A stretch of DNA of 64,000 nt from Chlamydiota bacterium (GTDB taxonomy: Bacteria; Chlamydiota; Chlamydiia; Chlamydiales; JAAZZY01): NCBI GenBank assembly GCA_022601335.1, contig JAJACV010000020.1, positions 1 to 64,000 on the forward strand, in the 5' to 3' direction. Both the position numbers and the translations under genes were made by a program. This document shows positions 34,539 through 43,698 of this stretch, in pieces. Each line of letters begins with the position of its first letter. Position 1 is the first letter of the stretch. The notes below the pieces were generated by a model. The model had not been told where the DNA came from, did not search any database, and saw nothing but the letters and a program-made list of their open reading frames with translations.

Positions 34539-37306
34539 TTAGATTCCTCATTAAACAAAGTCTTCATCAGTTTTTCAAAGCTTCGCTGATGCCCTTTATG
34601 AAATCCTTCTGCCGTTGAAGCACTACGCGGACGACCACAATATTTCAAAGGCATCGATTTAGGAAGGTGTTTTTTTAAAATAGGTTGAATGTGATACCAA
34701 GCACCCATATTTTTTGGTTCTTCTTGCACCCAAAAGCACTTTTCACAAGCTTGATACTTTTCAATGATTGCCTGCAGTTTTTCCTGATGTACAGGATAGA
34801 GCTGCTCTACTCTTATAAAGACTAAATCCTTTCGGTTATTTTTTTCTCGAGCATCCAAAAGATCATAATAAATTTTCCCTGTGCAAAAGATTAAGACTCG
34901 CGCCTCGACTCCTACCATAGGATCATCTATAACTTCTTGAAAGCTACCTGTAGACAAATCCTTAAGAGAAGAGACACATTTAGGATGCCGAAGTAGTTTT
35001 TTTGGAGTAAAAACAATTAAAGGTTTTCGGTAATACTTTAGAGCTTGCCTGCGCAAAAGGTGAAACATTTGAGCGGGAGTAGATGGCATCGCTATAAGCA
35101 TACTTTTATTTCCAGCGAGCTGTAAAAACCTCTCGACTCTTGCAGAAGAATGCTCCGGACCCTGGCCTTCGTATCCATGTGGCAATAAAAGGATTAAATT
35201 ACTCAATCGATTCCACTTTTCCTCTCCACCTGAAATATAAGCATCAATAATGATTTGACCTCCGTTTGCAAAATCACCAAACTGTGCCTCCCACAGAACG
35301 AGTCCTTTTGAGGTGGAAATACTATAGCCATATTCAAATCCAAGGCAAGCGTACTCTGAGAGAGGCGAGTTATATACAACAAACTTTCCTTGACCTTCTT
35401 TCAGATTATTTAGAGGGATGTATTTTTGAGATTTTTTTTGATCGACGATAACCGCATGCCTATGACTAAACGTCCCTCTCTCTGAATCCTGGCCTGCTAG
35501 ACGAATCGAAAATTCTTCGTATAGTAAAGAAGCATAAGCTAAGTTTTCGACTAAACCCCAATCTAAAACAGCTTGCTTTTGCTCTTCTAATACAGCCGCT
35601 CTACGCATCCCTAGAAGCTGAGCTATTTTTTTATGTGGAGTAAAATCTTGAGGAATTTCAGTTATCTTAGTCACTATTTCTTTCAAGATTTCTTCCTGAA
35701 CGTGCGTCTGGACCTCTTTATAAAGATCATCCTCAGACTTAAGCCTAGACTCTTTCCAGTAACCCCACCTATTTCCAAATAGTTTTTCTCTATCTAAATC
35801 TTCCCCTTGAAGGTTTTGACTTTCAACTAAAGCTTGTTGCAGAGAGTCTTTAAATTTGATTTCTTCTTGCTCTGCAGTTTTTTTCTCTAAAACACCTTCA
35901 TTAATAAGCTGATCTCTATAAATCTCTCTAATAGATTTCTTAGCCCGAATCAGTCGATATTGAAGGGGCTGTGTGTAAGCGGGCTCATCTCCTTCATTGT
36001 GTCCATATTTTCGATAACCATTGAGGTGAATAAAAACATCACACTTAAACTTTTGCCTCACTTCAACGGCAAGATAAGTGGCAAAGAGACACCCCTCTGG
36101 ATCTTCAGCGTTCACATGAAAAATAGGTGTATCAAAGGCTTTCCCTATATCCGTTGGATAAGGCGTGGACCGATCTTCTTTTGGTAGAGTGGTAAAGCCT
36201 ATTTGATTATCCATGACTATATGTATGGATCCTCCTGTTTCAAACCCCTCGAGATGACACAGTTGCATTCCTTCATAAATAACGCCTTGCCCCGCAACAG
36301 AGGCATCTCCATGCACTTGAATGGCAAGGATTCGACTGCGATCTACATCTTCTTTATGCACTTGTTTCGCTCTAACTTGTCCTAAAGCAATTGCATTTAC
36401 TGATTCTAAATGACTTGAATTTGGCGGGATAGAAATGTGCATGCGTTTACCCTGGCGACTTTCAATATCCGCTGAGTACCCTTTATGATATTTTACATCT
36501 CCAGAGCCTTCTTCTTTAGTGGGTTCATAATTTTCTGAAAATTCTCTAAACAAAAAGGCATAGGGTTTTTCAAAAATATTAGCTAGGAGATTAAGCCTGC
36601 CTCTATGAGCCATGCAAATGACTATTTCTTCTACACCCTTTTCAGCTCCTTGATCCACAATTCCACGAATAATTGGAATAAAGGTATCTAGACCTTCAAT
36701 AGAAAAACGCTTTTGTCCCACATACTTTGTGTGAATAAAGGACTCTAAAATCTCTGCACGATTCAAAAAATGTAGAATTTGCATTTTGTCATCTAGAGAT
36801 AAGCTCTTAATAAATTCTTTCTCTACACGCTCTTGTATAAAAGCTATCAGCTCTGGATTTGTAATATGTTTAAACTCAAACCCCACACGAGAGGCATATA
36901 GTTTTTTTAAATGATCTTCTAAGTCTGCTATCGACGCTTTATCTTGAGCGAGTAATCCATGAGTTGAAACTTCAGCAGAAGAATCTGTAAATCCATAAGT
37001 ATGAATATCTAAAATAGAAGGAGACTCTCTTTTTTCCAAAGCAATAGGATCTATATCAGCCGATTGAAAACCCCAAGTTCTATAAGCTTCAATAAGTTGC
37101 AGCTCTCTTTGACTAGAAGAAATTTCATCTGAAAAAGTATTAGACGCTCCATAAGTTTGCGCAAACTCCATCCCCTCAAAAAAGCGTCTCCAAGAGGTAT
37201 CAATTTCTTGGGGATTCTCTAGATACTGCTCATAAATATCCTCAACAAACTGATAGTTATTGAGTTGCGTAAATGAAAGATGCTTATTTTTCTTCTCCAT
37301 AACCAA
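34535..37306 (-). CDS. sucA: 2-oxoglutarate dehydrogenase E1
   Basis: Thiamine-diphosphate component that decarboxylates 2-oxoglutarate in the TCA cycle. It has 923 residues, close to the E. coli length. The N-terminal peptide [17 protein letters not shown] binds E2. Further motifs are [19 protein letters not shown] (about 224-242), the TPP region [31 protein letters not shown], and the C-terminal [12 protein letters not shown]. It heads the operon sucA-sucB-lpdA and diverges from a small unknown gene plus hemW, an order recalled for Chlamydia. Confidence 0.96.
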   Translation of the reverse strand: MVMEKKNKHLSFTQLNNYQFVEDIYEQYLENPQEIDTSWRRFFEGMEFAQTYGASNTFSDEISSSQRELQLIEAYRTWGFQSADIDPIALEKRESPSILDIHTYGFTDSSAEVSTHGLLAQDKASIADLEDHLKKLYASRVGFEFKHITNPELIAFIQERVEKEFIKSLSLDDKMQILHFLNRAEILESFIHTKYVGQKRFSIEGLDTFIPIIRGIVDQGAEKGVEEIVICMAHRGRLNLLANIFEKPYAFLFREFSENYEPTKEEGSGDVKYHKGYSADIESRQGKRMHISIPPNSSHLESVNAIALGQVRAKQVHKEDVDRSRILAIQVHGDASVAGQGVIYEGMQLCHLEGFETGGSIHIVMDNQIGFTTLPKEDRSTPYPTDIGKAFDTPIFHVNAEDPEGCLFATYLAVEVRQKFKCDVFIHLNGYRKYGHNEGDEPAYTQPLQYRLIRAKKSIREIYRDQLINEGVLEKKTAEQEEIKFKDSLQQALVESQNLQGEDLDREKLFGNRWGYWKESRLKSEDDLYKEVQTHVQEEILKEIVTKITEIPQDFTPHKKIAQLLGMRRAAVLEEQKQAVLDWGLVENLAYASLLYEEFSIRLAGQDSERGTFSHRHAVIVDQKKSQKYIPLNNLKEGQGKFVVYNSPLSEYACLGFEYGYSISTSKGLVLWEAQFGDFANGGQIIIDAYISGGEEKWNRLSNLILLLPHGYEGQGPEHSSARVERFLQLAGNKSMLIAMPSTPAQMFHLLRRQALKYYRKPLIVFTPKKLLRHPKCVSSLKDLSTGSFQEVIDDPMVGVEARVLIFCTGKIYYDLLDAREKNNRKDLVFIRVEQLYPVHQEKLQAIIEKYQACEKCFWVQEEPKNMGAWYHIQPILKKHLPKSMPLKYCGRPRSASTAEGFHKGHQRSFEKLMKTLFNEESK

Positions 37307-37338
37307 TCGCCCTCCCTTCTTTCCCCTATATTAAAAAT

Positions 37339-37926
37339 ATGTTTTTAAAACTATCTTTGAATTTACTTATTTTTCCATTTCAAAAAAAACACAAGTTAGG
37401 TAAAAAGCTCCTCAAAAAAGGAAAGAGAGCCCAATATGAACTCTCTCGACAACCCCTTCAGGATGCGAGTATGAAAAGTGAAAGATTAAAAAAGCTAGAA
37501 ACTGAACTGAAAGATTTAGAACAGTGGCAGAAGTTAGGCCTAGTTCCTAAAAAAGATACCGTCAAGCACCAGGAGGAAATCGAGGCCATCCGCTCGAAAA
37601 TAACAGAAGAGAGTGATCGATTAAAGTTCTTAAAAGAAAGCGGTGAAGTTGAAGAGTATATCGTTCCTAAAAAAACGCCTCAAAGAACTCCCTACTCTGA
37701 TCATCCCACTATCCCTGATATGGACATACAAGATGATGATATAGATAATATGGAAGTCACCATGGAAACAGTAACGCTTGCTGCAGATTCCACGACAACA
37801 AGCGAAGCTAAAGACGACGACTCATTTGAAGATTATACGCGAGCGGATGAAGATGACCCATTCAGCGACAAAAACCGCTGGAGACGAGGAATTTTGGATG
37901 CTGATCCCGACTCCGACCAATGGTGA
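37339..37926 (+). CDS. Small charged protein between sucA and hemW, unknown function
   Basis: Unrecognised 195-residue protein. A short N-terminal hydrophobic/basic stretch (LKLSLNLLIFPFQKKHKLGKKL is at about 3-24) is followed by a coiled coil (about 45-100) and a very acidic C-terminal tail (about 120-195, many D/E). Its end overlaps the start of hemW by 29 bases in another frame. In Chlamydia a hypothetical gene is recalled in the same place between sucA and a hemN-type gene (CT053 from memory, unverified), so this is probably its counterpart. There is no evident enzyme motif; the layout would suit a secreted protein or regulator. Confidence 0.7.
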   Translation: MFLKLSLNLLIFPFQKKHKLGKKLLKKGKRAQYELSRQPLQDASMKSERLKKLETELKDLEQWQKLGLVPKKDTVKHQEEIEAIRSKITEESDRLKFLKESGEVEEYIVPKKTPQRTPYSDHPTIPDMDIQDDDIDNMEVTMETVTLAADSTTTSEAKDDDSFEDYTRADEDDPFSDKNRWRRGILDADPDSDQW

Positions 37927-39049
37927 TTTAAGCCTTTACTTCCACCTCCCCTTCTGTACAAAGAAATGTGATTACTGTCATTTTTTTGTTTTACCAAACA
38001 AAAAAATGTATAAGGATCAATTACTACATTCCCTTTTGTTAGAAATAAATTTGCGCCGCCCCCAGTTAGAAGATTCTAACATATGCTCCATCTATTTTGG
38101 TGGAGGCACTCCAGCTTTAGTAGGCCCTGAGTATATTGAAAGGCTACTTAAAGAATTGTCTTCCATCGTCTCAATAGAAAATATTGAAATCACCCTGGAG
38201 CTCAATCCAGAGAATCAATCGCTAGAACTGTTACAAGGTTATCGAAAAGCAGGCATTAATCGCTTGAGTTTAGGGGTCCAATCATTTGATAATGACCTTT
38301 TAAAGAAGTTGAGTAGAACCCATACAGCAAAAGATGTAGATTTAGCTATTAACCATTCTTTTGAAGCTGGATTTGAAAATATATCTATCGACCTCATGTA
38401 TGACCTACCGACTCAAACAGTTGCAGACTGGCAAAACACACTTGAGCGGGCTATTTCCTACCCTATCGAACATCTCTCTTTGTACAATTTATCTATTGAA
38501 AAAGAAACGGTCTTTTATAAACATCGAGAAAAAATTACAGAACAAATGCCACAAGGAGAACTCTCTTTAACACTTTTTGAGATGGCTTGTAATCTCTTAA
38601 AAGAAGGAGGCTTCACTCCCTATGAAATTTCCGCATTTTGTAGAAAAGGAGCTTATTCAAGACACAACACAGGTTATTGGCTACAGCGCCCTCATTTAGG
38701 TTTTGGTCCATCAGCCTTTTCTCTTTTTCCTCCTAATCGCTTTCAAAATGTAAAAAATCTAAAAAAATATTCTGAACTACTTAAAGAAGATCAACTTCCT
38801 ACTGATTTTACTGAAACTTTATGTAAAGAGGCTTTCTTAAGAGAGAGTTTTGCGCTTAACCTTAGACTCTATCAAGGGTTAAGCTTGCCTGAATTTACTA
38901 ATAGATTTGGCTCTTTGTCCTCAGAGCTTAAAGAGACTCTGAAGCGACTTGAAAAAATAGGTTGGATTACAAAAAAGGATCAAAGAATTTTTCTAACTGA
39001 ATCTGGAAGACTCTATCACGATTCTGTAGCAAGTGAACTAGTTTACTAA
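37898..39049 (+). CDS. hemW: HemW-type radical SAM protein (heme chaperone)
   Basis: Radical SAM protein of the HemN/HemW family, 384 residues from ATG at 37898 with AGGA seven bases upstream. The cluster cysteines are C20-x3-C24-x2-C27 (CTKKCDYCHF). IYFGGGTPALV (about 65-75), ELNPEN and RLSLGVQSFDN (about 120-130), and SIDLMYDLPTQT (about 154-165) are family motifs. The residue after the cluster is histidine and the HemN-specific N-terminal arm is missing, as in HemW, which binds heme rather than oxidising coproporphyrinogen. It ends within the 3' end of the convergent gene at 39038 (12-base overlap). Confidence 0.9.
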   Translation: MLIPTPTNGDLSLYFHLPFCTKKCDYCHFFVLPNKKMYKDQLLHSLLLEINLRRPQLEDSNICSIYFGGGTPALVGPEYIERLLKELSSIVSIENIEITLELNPENQSLELLQGYRKAGINRLSLGVQSFDNDLLKKLSRTHTAKDVDLAINHSFEAGFENISIDLMYDLPTQTVADWQNTLERAISYPIEHLSLYNLSIEKETVFYKHREKITEQMPQGELSLTLFEMACNLLKEGGFTPYEISAFCRKGAYSRHNTGYWLQRPHLGFGPSAFSLFPPNRFQNVKNLKKYSELLKEDQLPTDFTETLCKEAFLRESFALNLRLYQGLSLPEFTNRFGSLSSELKETLKRLEKIGWITKKDQRIFLTESGRLYHDSVASELVY

Positions 39050-41164
39050 AACGTCAGAAAACCCTTCATCATGATACAATTTCATTTCAGGAGGAACACT
39101 ATCCACAAAATTCTCAAGATATCTAGCTATGGAAGACTCATAAGAAGAATTCGATTTCTCTAAAGGGATAGTAGAAACTTTTTCTACTAAACTCGGTACA
39201 TACACTGCAAAAAAATCACTCATTTTCTTTGAGGAATCAGCACCCTCTCTAAGTAGTGAACAAACAAAGGATTGAATAGCATTTTCAGAGATAGATTTCC
39301 CTTGAATCTCATGTCCCTTTATTATTTGATTCATACGTTCAAAATCTAGCTCTGTTTCTAAGTGTTTTTTATTTAGAGCATATTTTAAAACTCTCAAAGT
39401 ATCCTCTACTAATAAACCGCGTGAGTAAAGATTCAACAAAAACTCTTTTGCATACACATATTTTTTAGGAGAAATATGTGCTAGAAGTGCTTCATACGCT
39501 GGGGCGTCATTTCCCACTTCAGAACCTATCCCTGAATCCTCACTTAACCTGGAAGATAAAGTTCTCACTGAGTTTACATCGCTTATAACAGAGGCACTTT
39601 CAAAAACAGAAGCAAGCTCAGAGTCGCTGCTAACAATTGATTGAGTATCTATAAAAGCTGCTCCTAAATCCTCACTTAACCTGGAAGATAAAGTTCTCAC
39701 TGAGCTTATGTCACTTATAACAGAGGCATTTTCGAAAACAGAAGCTAGCTCAGAGTCGCTGCTAACGATTGATTGAGTATCTATATCTGAAGATGCTTTG
39801 ACAAGTCGAGGCCCAGTATAGGAACCTGCTCGAATCCAATGAGGACTAGACGCTCTGTCTATATAGCCTGAAGTAACATCCATTTCTTCATCAATGCTCT
39901 CAAGGCTGTCTTTCTTTTGAGGTTTTGGTGTCTTTTTCAAAGGCTCATTTAAAAAGAAATTTACTCTCTCAAGCTCTCCATTAATTTCATTTTTTAAATC
40001 ATTTAGTTGCCCCATAAGCCTTTGTTTTGCATGTGCAAGACTTCTTTTTAGAAGTACAAAATTCTTTTGTCGCTCATGAGCGATCTCAGTTGGATTTTTT
40101 TTCGTAGATTGCGCATAAGATGAATAAGCTTCTTTTGAAAAACTTTGAATCTCTTCTTTTACTTTGCTTTTAGTTTTTTTAAATTTGCTGTGTAAGGAAT
40201 ACCCACTTTCAATTGTATCAATGATAAACTCATCATGCTTTGCTACTTTTTCAGCCGTTTTATAAAACGAGGTTTTAACAAAGCTATATACCCCTCGCCT
40301 AAAGCTTGAAAAAAGCCTTGATAAAAGACTTTTATTTTTAGCTGATTTTTTTGAAAGTTTTTGAATTTCACGCCCTACCAAGGCTGGATTCTTAATAACA
40401 AATTCTGCTGTTTTAGAAGCTGCTTTTTTACAGATCGCTTTTTTAGCCTCAGATTTCATAATTTTAAACTCTGAGGGAAGTTCGCTGAAGTCGTGAAGTA
40501 GATCGATAGCACCAGCAGACAGTTTTCTCACATGAGTTTTGATAGGCTTCATTCGTTCACTCTTCTTTAAGTTTGCAAGTGCACGTTGAAAGTCATTTTC
40601 AGCTTCCTGAGTTTTTTCAAGGGCTTCATTATATTCATCAAGAGCCATAAGCACTTTAGGATCGCTAATTAAGTGTGAATGCAAGCGCTCTAAGCTTTTT
40701 AAACTTAGAGGATCGAAATGAAAATCATTAAAATCACTTTCTAATCGAACAAATCTCGATTGTATTTGATTTAACTCTTTTTTGCGCTGAATCAAAAGAT
40801 TAGGATCTTTTTGGAAAACACTCACCAAACTAATTAGATTTGAGCCAATTTCCTGAGGTTTCGTTTGATTCTTTGTATTAATATTTAATATCTTAGAAAA
40901 AACAGAGGTTTTATAGACTGTTTTTTCGTTCAGATTTGAATAAGGATTCACCCTATTACAGAATTTTTGAAAACTCTTTTTATGCAAGCTATAGGCCTTA
41001 TTGCCTATTTGAACATTAACAGATCTGCCTATACAGCGATGAAAGAGGTTCGCTATACGAATCCCTCTTTTATCAGAGCCTTCTTTATCTATAGATTTGT
41101 GCTGATTTTTACACATATCATAGAAATGAAGTCTATTTGATTGTTTCTGTACGTAAACAGGCAT
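39038..41164 (-). CDS. Large repeat-containing helical protein, unknown function
   Basis: Unrecognised 708-residue protein without signal peptide or clear membrane segment. Residues 110-210 and 350-410 are coiled-coil-like; residues 210-350 are lysine-rich. Residues 461-543 contain two copies of a 39-residue serine-rich block (IDTQSIVSSDSELASVFE...SSRLSED) with a 44-residue period. The C-terminal 150 residues look globular and helical. It has a perfect-consensus promoter and an AAGGAG site. The serine-rich, possibly phosphorylated repeat and absence of bacterial enzyme motifs fit a secreted effector, but this is inference. Confidence 0.75.
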   Translation of the reverse strand: MPVYVQKQSNRLHFYDMCKNQHKSIDKEGSDKRGIRIANLFHRCIGRSVNVQIGNKAYSLHKKSFQKFCNRVNPYSNLNEKTVYKTSVFSKILNINTKNQTKPQEIGSNLISLVSVFQKDPNLLIQRKKELNQIQSRFVRLESDFNDFHFDPLSLKSLERLHSHLISDPKVLMALDEYNEALEKTQEAENDFQRALANLKKSERMKPIKTHVRKLSAGAIDLLHDFSELPSEFKIMKSEAKKAICKKAASKTAEFVIKNPALVGREIQKLSKKSAKNKSLLSRLFSSFRRGVYSFVKTSFYKTAEKVAKHDEFIIDTIESGYSLHSKFKKTKSKVKEEIQSFSKEAYSSYAQSTKKNPTEIAHERQKNFVLLKRSLAHAKQRLMGQLNDLKNEINGELERVNFFLNEPLKKTPKPQKKDSLESIDEEMDVTSGYIDRASSPHWIRAGSYTGPRLVKASSDIDTQSIVSSDSELASVFENASVISDISSVRTLSSRLSEDLGAAFIDTQSIVSSDSELASVFESASVISDVNSVRTLSSRLSEDSGIGSEVGNDAPAYEALLAHISPKKYVYAKEFLLNLYSRGLLVEDTLRVLKYALNKKHLETELDFERMNQIIKGHEIQGKSISENAIQSFVCSLLREGADSSKKMSDFFAVYVPSLVEKVSTIPLEKSNSSYESSIARYLENFVDSVPPEMKLYHDEGFSDVLVN
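39536..39784 (-). repeat. Two-copy 132-base-period repeat in the 708-residue protein gene
   Basis: Copies at 39668-39784 and 39536-39652 encode 39-residue blocks that differ at only a few positions (for example N/S, ISS/VNS). The linker between them is 15 bases. A recent in-frame duplication. Confidence 0.9.
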
Positions 41165-41186
41165 GAATTAATCTCCTTGTCTAATA

Positions 41187-41215
41187 ATTATATCACAAAA
41201 ATATTAAATTGTCAA
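41187..41215 (-). promoter_or_regulatory. Perfect-consensus sigma70-type promoter
   Basis: On the minus strand, TTGACA (41215-41210), exactly 17 bases, then TATAAT (41192-41187). Both hexamers match consensus fully. The expected start is about 41180, just ahead of AAGGAG and the ATG at 41164, so the leader is only about 16 bases. The other side of this 405-base intergenic stretch (41165-41569) holds a weaker plus-strand promoter. Confidence 0.85.
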
Positions 41216-41503
41216 TACTTAAAAAATATTCAACCCTCTTAATTTCAGAACTTTATTGTTTTTATTTTTCAATCCTCCTTACAATAAGCATTTTAGCCCC
41301 CTTTATACGAAATCCACGAACCACCCCATTTTTAGATATTCAAAGCAGATTCTATTCCACCTATGTAAAAATGTAATTTAACACACTTTTAGAGCTTCTT
41401 CAGTTATTTAAAAAAAGGAGCAAGCAAATTCAATCGTGTACATCTTGTATGGATTCTCATAGAAATATTTAAATTACACCACATAGTAAAGTATGTTTAT
41501 TGA

Positions 41504-41533
41504 TTGAAAAAGAATTCAGAAATAGGCTAATAT
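41504..41533 (+). promoter_or_regulatory. Probable promoter of the DUF3604 gene
   Basis: TTGAAA at 41504-41509, 18-base spacer, TAATAT at 41528-41533, then AGGA before the GTG at 41570. The rest of 41216-41503 is AT-rich and I see no gene or structured RNA in it. Confidence 0.45.
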
Positions 41534-41569
41534 CCCGCAAATTAACTTTCTTTCAACAGGACATCACAC

Positions 41570-43486
41570 GTGAGAAGATCTATTTGTTTTTGCGAGCCCT
41601 CCTTAGCCCTAGCGGGTCAAGAAGGCACTTGGAAATTTATTTACACAACCTCCCAAACTTTAGAAAAGGGAGCCTGTTTAAAATTTGATCTCCTTTCAAA
41701 AGGAAGAGAGATTGATTGGGAGCTTCCAACTCACGACCCTAAATCCAAATCAAACCTTATTTATTCAGTTATTAACGAAAAAACAATTGTTTATGCAAAG
41801 CCCGTAGAAGTTCCTCACCAATACGCGCCCCAGTATGCTTTTACGCTCCCCGAAAAAATTAAAGCTGGATCGACCTTCACCATTATCCTAGGCCCTTCTC
41901 CTAAACTTACAGCAAAACAACAGAAAACAGCGAAAGGAAGCACAAGTCAAAATCTAACGCAAAGAAGGCGCCATTTTCTGATTTACGTAGACCCGAAAGG
42001 GACGGGTGATTTTCAAGACCCTGAAATATTTACAATGGACGTGCGAGGAAATGAACTTCACTATATCCGCATCATTACCCCCTCGTTTGTCACAAGAAAT
42101 AAACGCTTTGATATTGTCATTCGATTTGAAGATATTTTTGGAAATTTAACCAATAATGCGCCGGAAGATACTCTTGTAGAACTCTCTTATGAGCAACTTA
42201 GGGAAAACTTAAATTGGAAGCTCTTTATTCCAGAAACGGGCTTTGTGACTCTCCCCAATTTTTATTTTAATGAAGTGGGCACCTACCGTATTCAGCTTAA
42301 AAATTTAAAAACAAATCATATTTACTATTCTTCGCCCATTAAAAGTTTTGTTGGAGAAGAAAAAACACTTCTTTGGGGCATGCTGCATGGTGAATCTGAG
42401 CGTATGGACTCTCTAGATAATGTTGAAAATTGTCTTAGGCATATGAGAGATGAACAAGCTCTTAATTTCTTTGCATCTTCCTCTTTTGATGCTATTGAAG
42501 AGACTCCTGATGAAGGGTGGAAAGCTATTTCACAAAACATCGCTGAATTTAATGAATCAGATCGATTTACCACTTACTTGGGCTTTCAGTGGGTTGGAGA
42601 GCCTCAAAAAGAAGGTATGCGTCAATTTTTATACCTGAAAGATCAAAAATCTATTCTAAGATATAAAGACTCCAAATCAAACTCACTTAAAAAAGTTTAT
42701 AAAGGCGCATCCCCTAAAGATTTTTTATCCATCCCTTCTTTTACGATGGGAAAAGGATGTGAATTTGATTTCAATGATTTTAACCCTGAGTTTGAGAGAC
42801 TCGTAGAAATTTATAATGCTTGGGGCTCATCCGAATGTTGTGCCAAAGAAAAAAATAAATTCCCTATTAAGTGGGGCGGCAAAGGAGGGATGAAAGAATC
42901 TCCTAAAGGCTCTGTCATAGCAGCTCTCAAAAGAAATTGTCGCTTTGGCTTCGTAGCAGGAGGTCTCGATGATCGAGGGGTTTACACAGACTTTTTTGAG
43001 TCAGGTCAAGAACAATACACTCCAGGACTTACAGCTATTTTATCCGATGAACAAAGTAGAGAATCTGTTTTCCAAGCTCTCTACAACCGATCTTGTTACG
43101 CAACATCTGGAGCTCGTATACTGCTTGGATTCAATATTTCAGGCTACCGTATGGGAAGCGAAATCTCTACAGGCGAAAAGCCAGGCCTCGCAATAAACCG
43201 CCATATCCATGGATTTGTTGCAGGTACCAATCCTATAGAAAAAATTGAAATCGTAAGAAATGGAGACGTTATACACACGCTTACTCCCAACGAGAAAAAT
43301 TATGATTTCACCTACGATGATTTAGTTGACCTCAGAGAGATCATCCTCAAATCCAAAGAGGCACCTCCTTTTGTCTTTTACTACATTCGCGTCATTCAAA
43401 GTGATGGTCATGTGGCATGGAGCTCTCCTATTTGGATAGACTATATAGAGAAGGAAAAGGGCGCTAAGAAAAGCGGAAAAAAATAA
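41570..43486 (+). CDS. DUF3604-family protein
   Basis: A 638-residue protein that matches DUF3604, a family related to PHP-type metal-dependent phosphoesterases. The region from LLWGMLHGESERMDSLDNVE (about 268-287) to the end contains the characteristic WG.LHGES, FFASSSFD and TTYLGFQWVGE stretches, GSVIAALKRNCRFGFVAGGLDDRGVY, and RSCYATSGARILLGF near the end. The N-terminal 260 residues look beta-rich. GTG at 41570 follows AGGACA. In most family members histidines fill the metal site; here H274 is kept and several later ones are replaced (SSSFD for a typical SDHS), so activity is uncertain. No signal peptide is visible. Confidence 0.85.
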   Translation: MRRSICFCEPSLALAGQEGTWKFIYTTSQTLEKGACLKFDLLSKGREIDWELPTHDPKSKSNLIYSVINEKTIVYAKPVEVPHQYAPQYAFTLPEKIKAGSTFTIILGPSPKLTAKQQKTAKGSTSQNLTQRRRHFLIYVDPKGTGDFQDPEIFTMDVRGNELHYIRIITPSFVTRNKRFDIVIRFEDIFGNLTNNAPEDTLVELSYEQLRENLNWKLFIPETGFVTLPNFYFNEVGTYRIQLKNLKTNHIYYSSPIKSFVGEEKTLLWGMLHGESERMDSLDNVENCLRHMRDEQALNFFASSSFDAIEETPDEGWKAISQNIAEFNESDRFTTYLGFQWVGEPQKEGMRQFLYLKDQKSILRYKDSKSNSLKKVYKGASPKDFLSIPSFTMGKGCEFDFNDFNPEFERLVEIYNAWGSSECCAKEKNKFPIKWGGKGGMKESPKGSVIAALKRNCRFGFVAGGLDDRGVYTDFFESGQEQYTPGLTAILSDEQSRESVFQALYNRSCYATSGARILLGFNISGYRMGSEISTGEKPGLAINRHIHGFVAGTNPIEKIEIVRNGDVIHTLTPNEKNYDFTYDDLVDLREIILKSKEAPPFVFYYIRVIQSDGHVAWSSPIWIDYIEKEKGAKKSGKK

Positions 43487-43564
43487 AGCCTGTTTATTTT
43501 AAATCATACTCTTGACAATATAACATAGCTCAAGCTAAACCTGCGTTACAGGGGAGCTAACAGT

Positions 43565-43696
43565 ATGTCAACAGGATCTTGGTCACTAATAGCAGCAGGA
43601 GCGCTTACGCTACTTGCCATAATAGGATTTGCAATTGGTTCGCTTCTAAGCCGCCCTTCGAAAGAAAGTAATTCTCAAGAAGATCGCGAGAATTAA
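43565..43696 (+). CDS. 43-residue single-pass membrane microprotein
   Basis: ATG at 43565 follows GGGGAG eight bases upstream and a TTGACA at 43512. The product is STGSWSLIAAGALTLLAIIG-type: a 24-residue hydrophobic segment (about 7-30) with a glycine-rich face (GALTLLAIIGFAIGSLL), then a polar tail ending SQEDREN. The short length and clean ribosome-binding site favour a real gene. It lies between DUF3604 and the convergent pgi, with stops 3 bases apart. Function unknown; it may be a small assembly or regulatory subunit. Confidence 0.6.
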   Translation: MSTGSWSLIAAGALTLLAIIGFAIGSLLSRPSKESNSQEDREN

Positions 43697-43698
43697 CT

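Noticed and set aside
37778..37897. Longer hemW start
   Set aside because: Would add 40 low-complexity residues inside the preceding gene; the family begins a few residues before the cysteine cluster and AGGA precedes 37898.
41500..41688. 62-codon plus-strand frame upstream of DUF3604
   Set aside because: Overlaps the DUF3604 start in another frame and begins inside its promoter.
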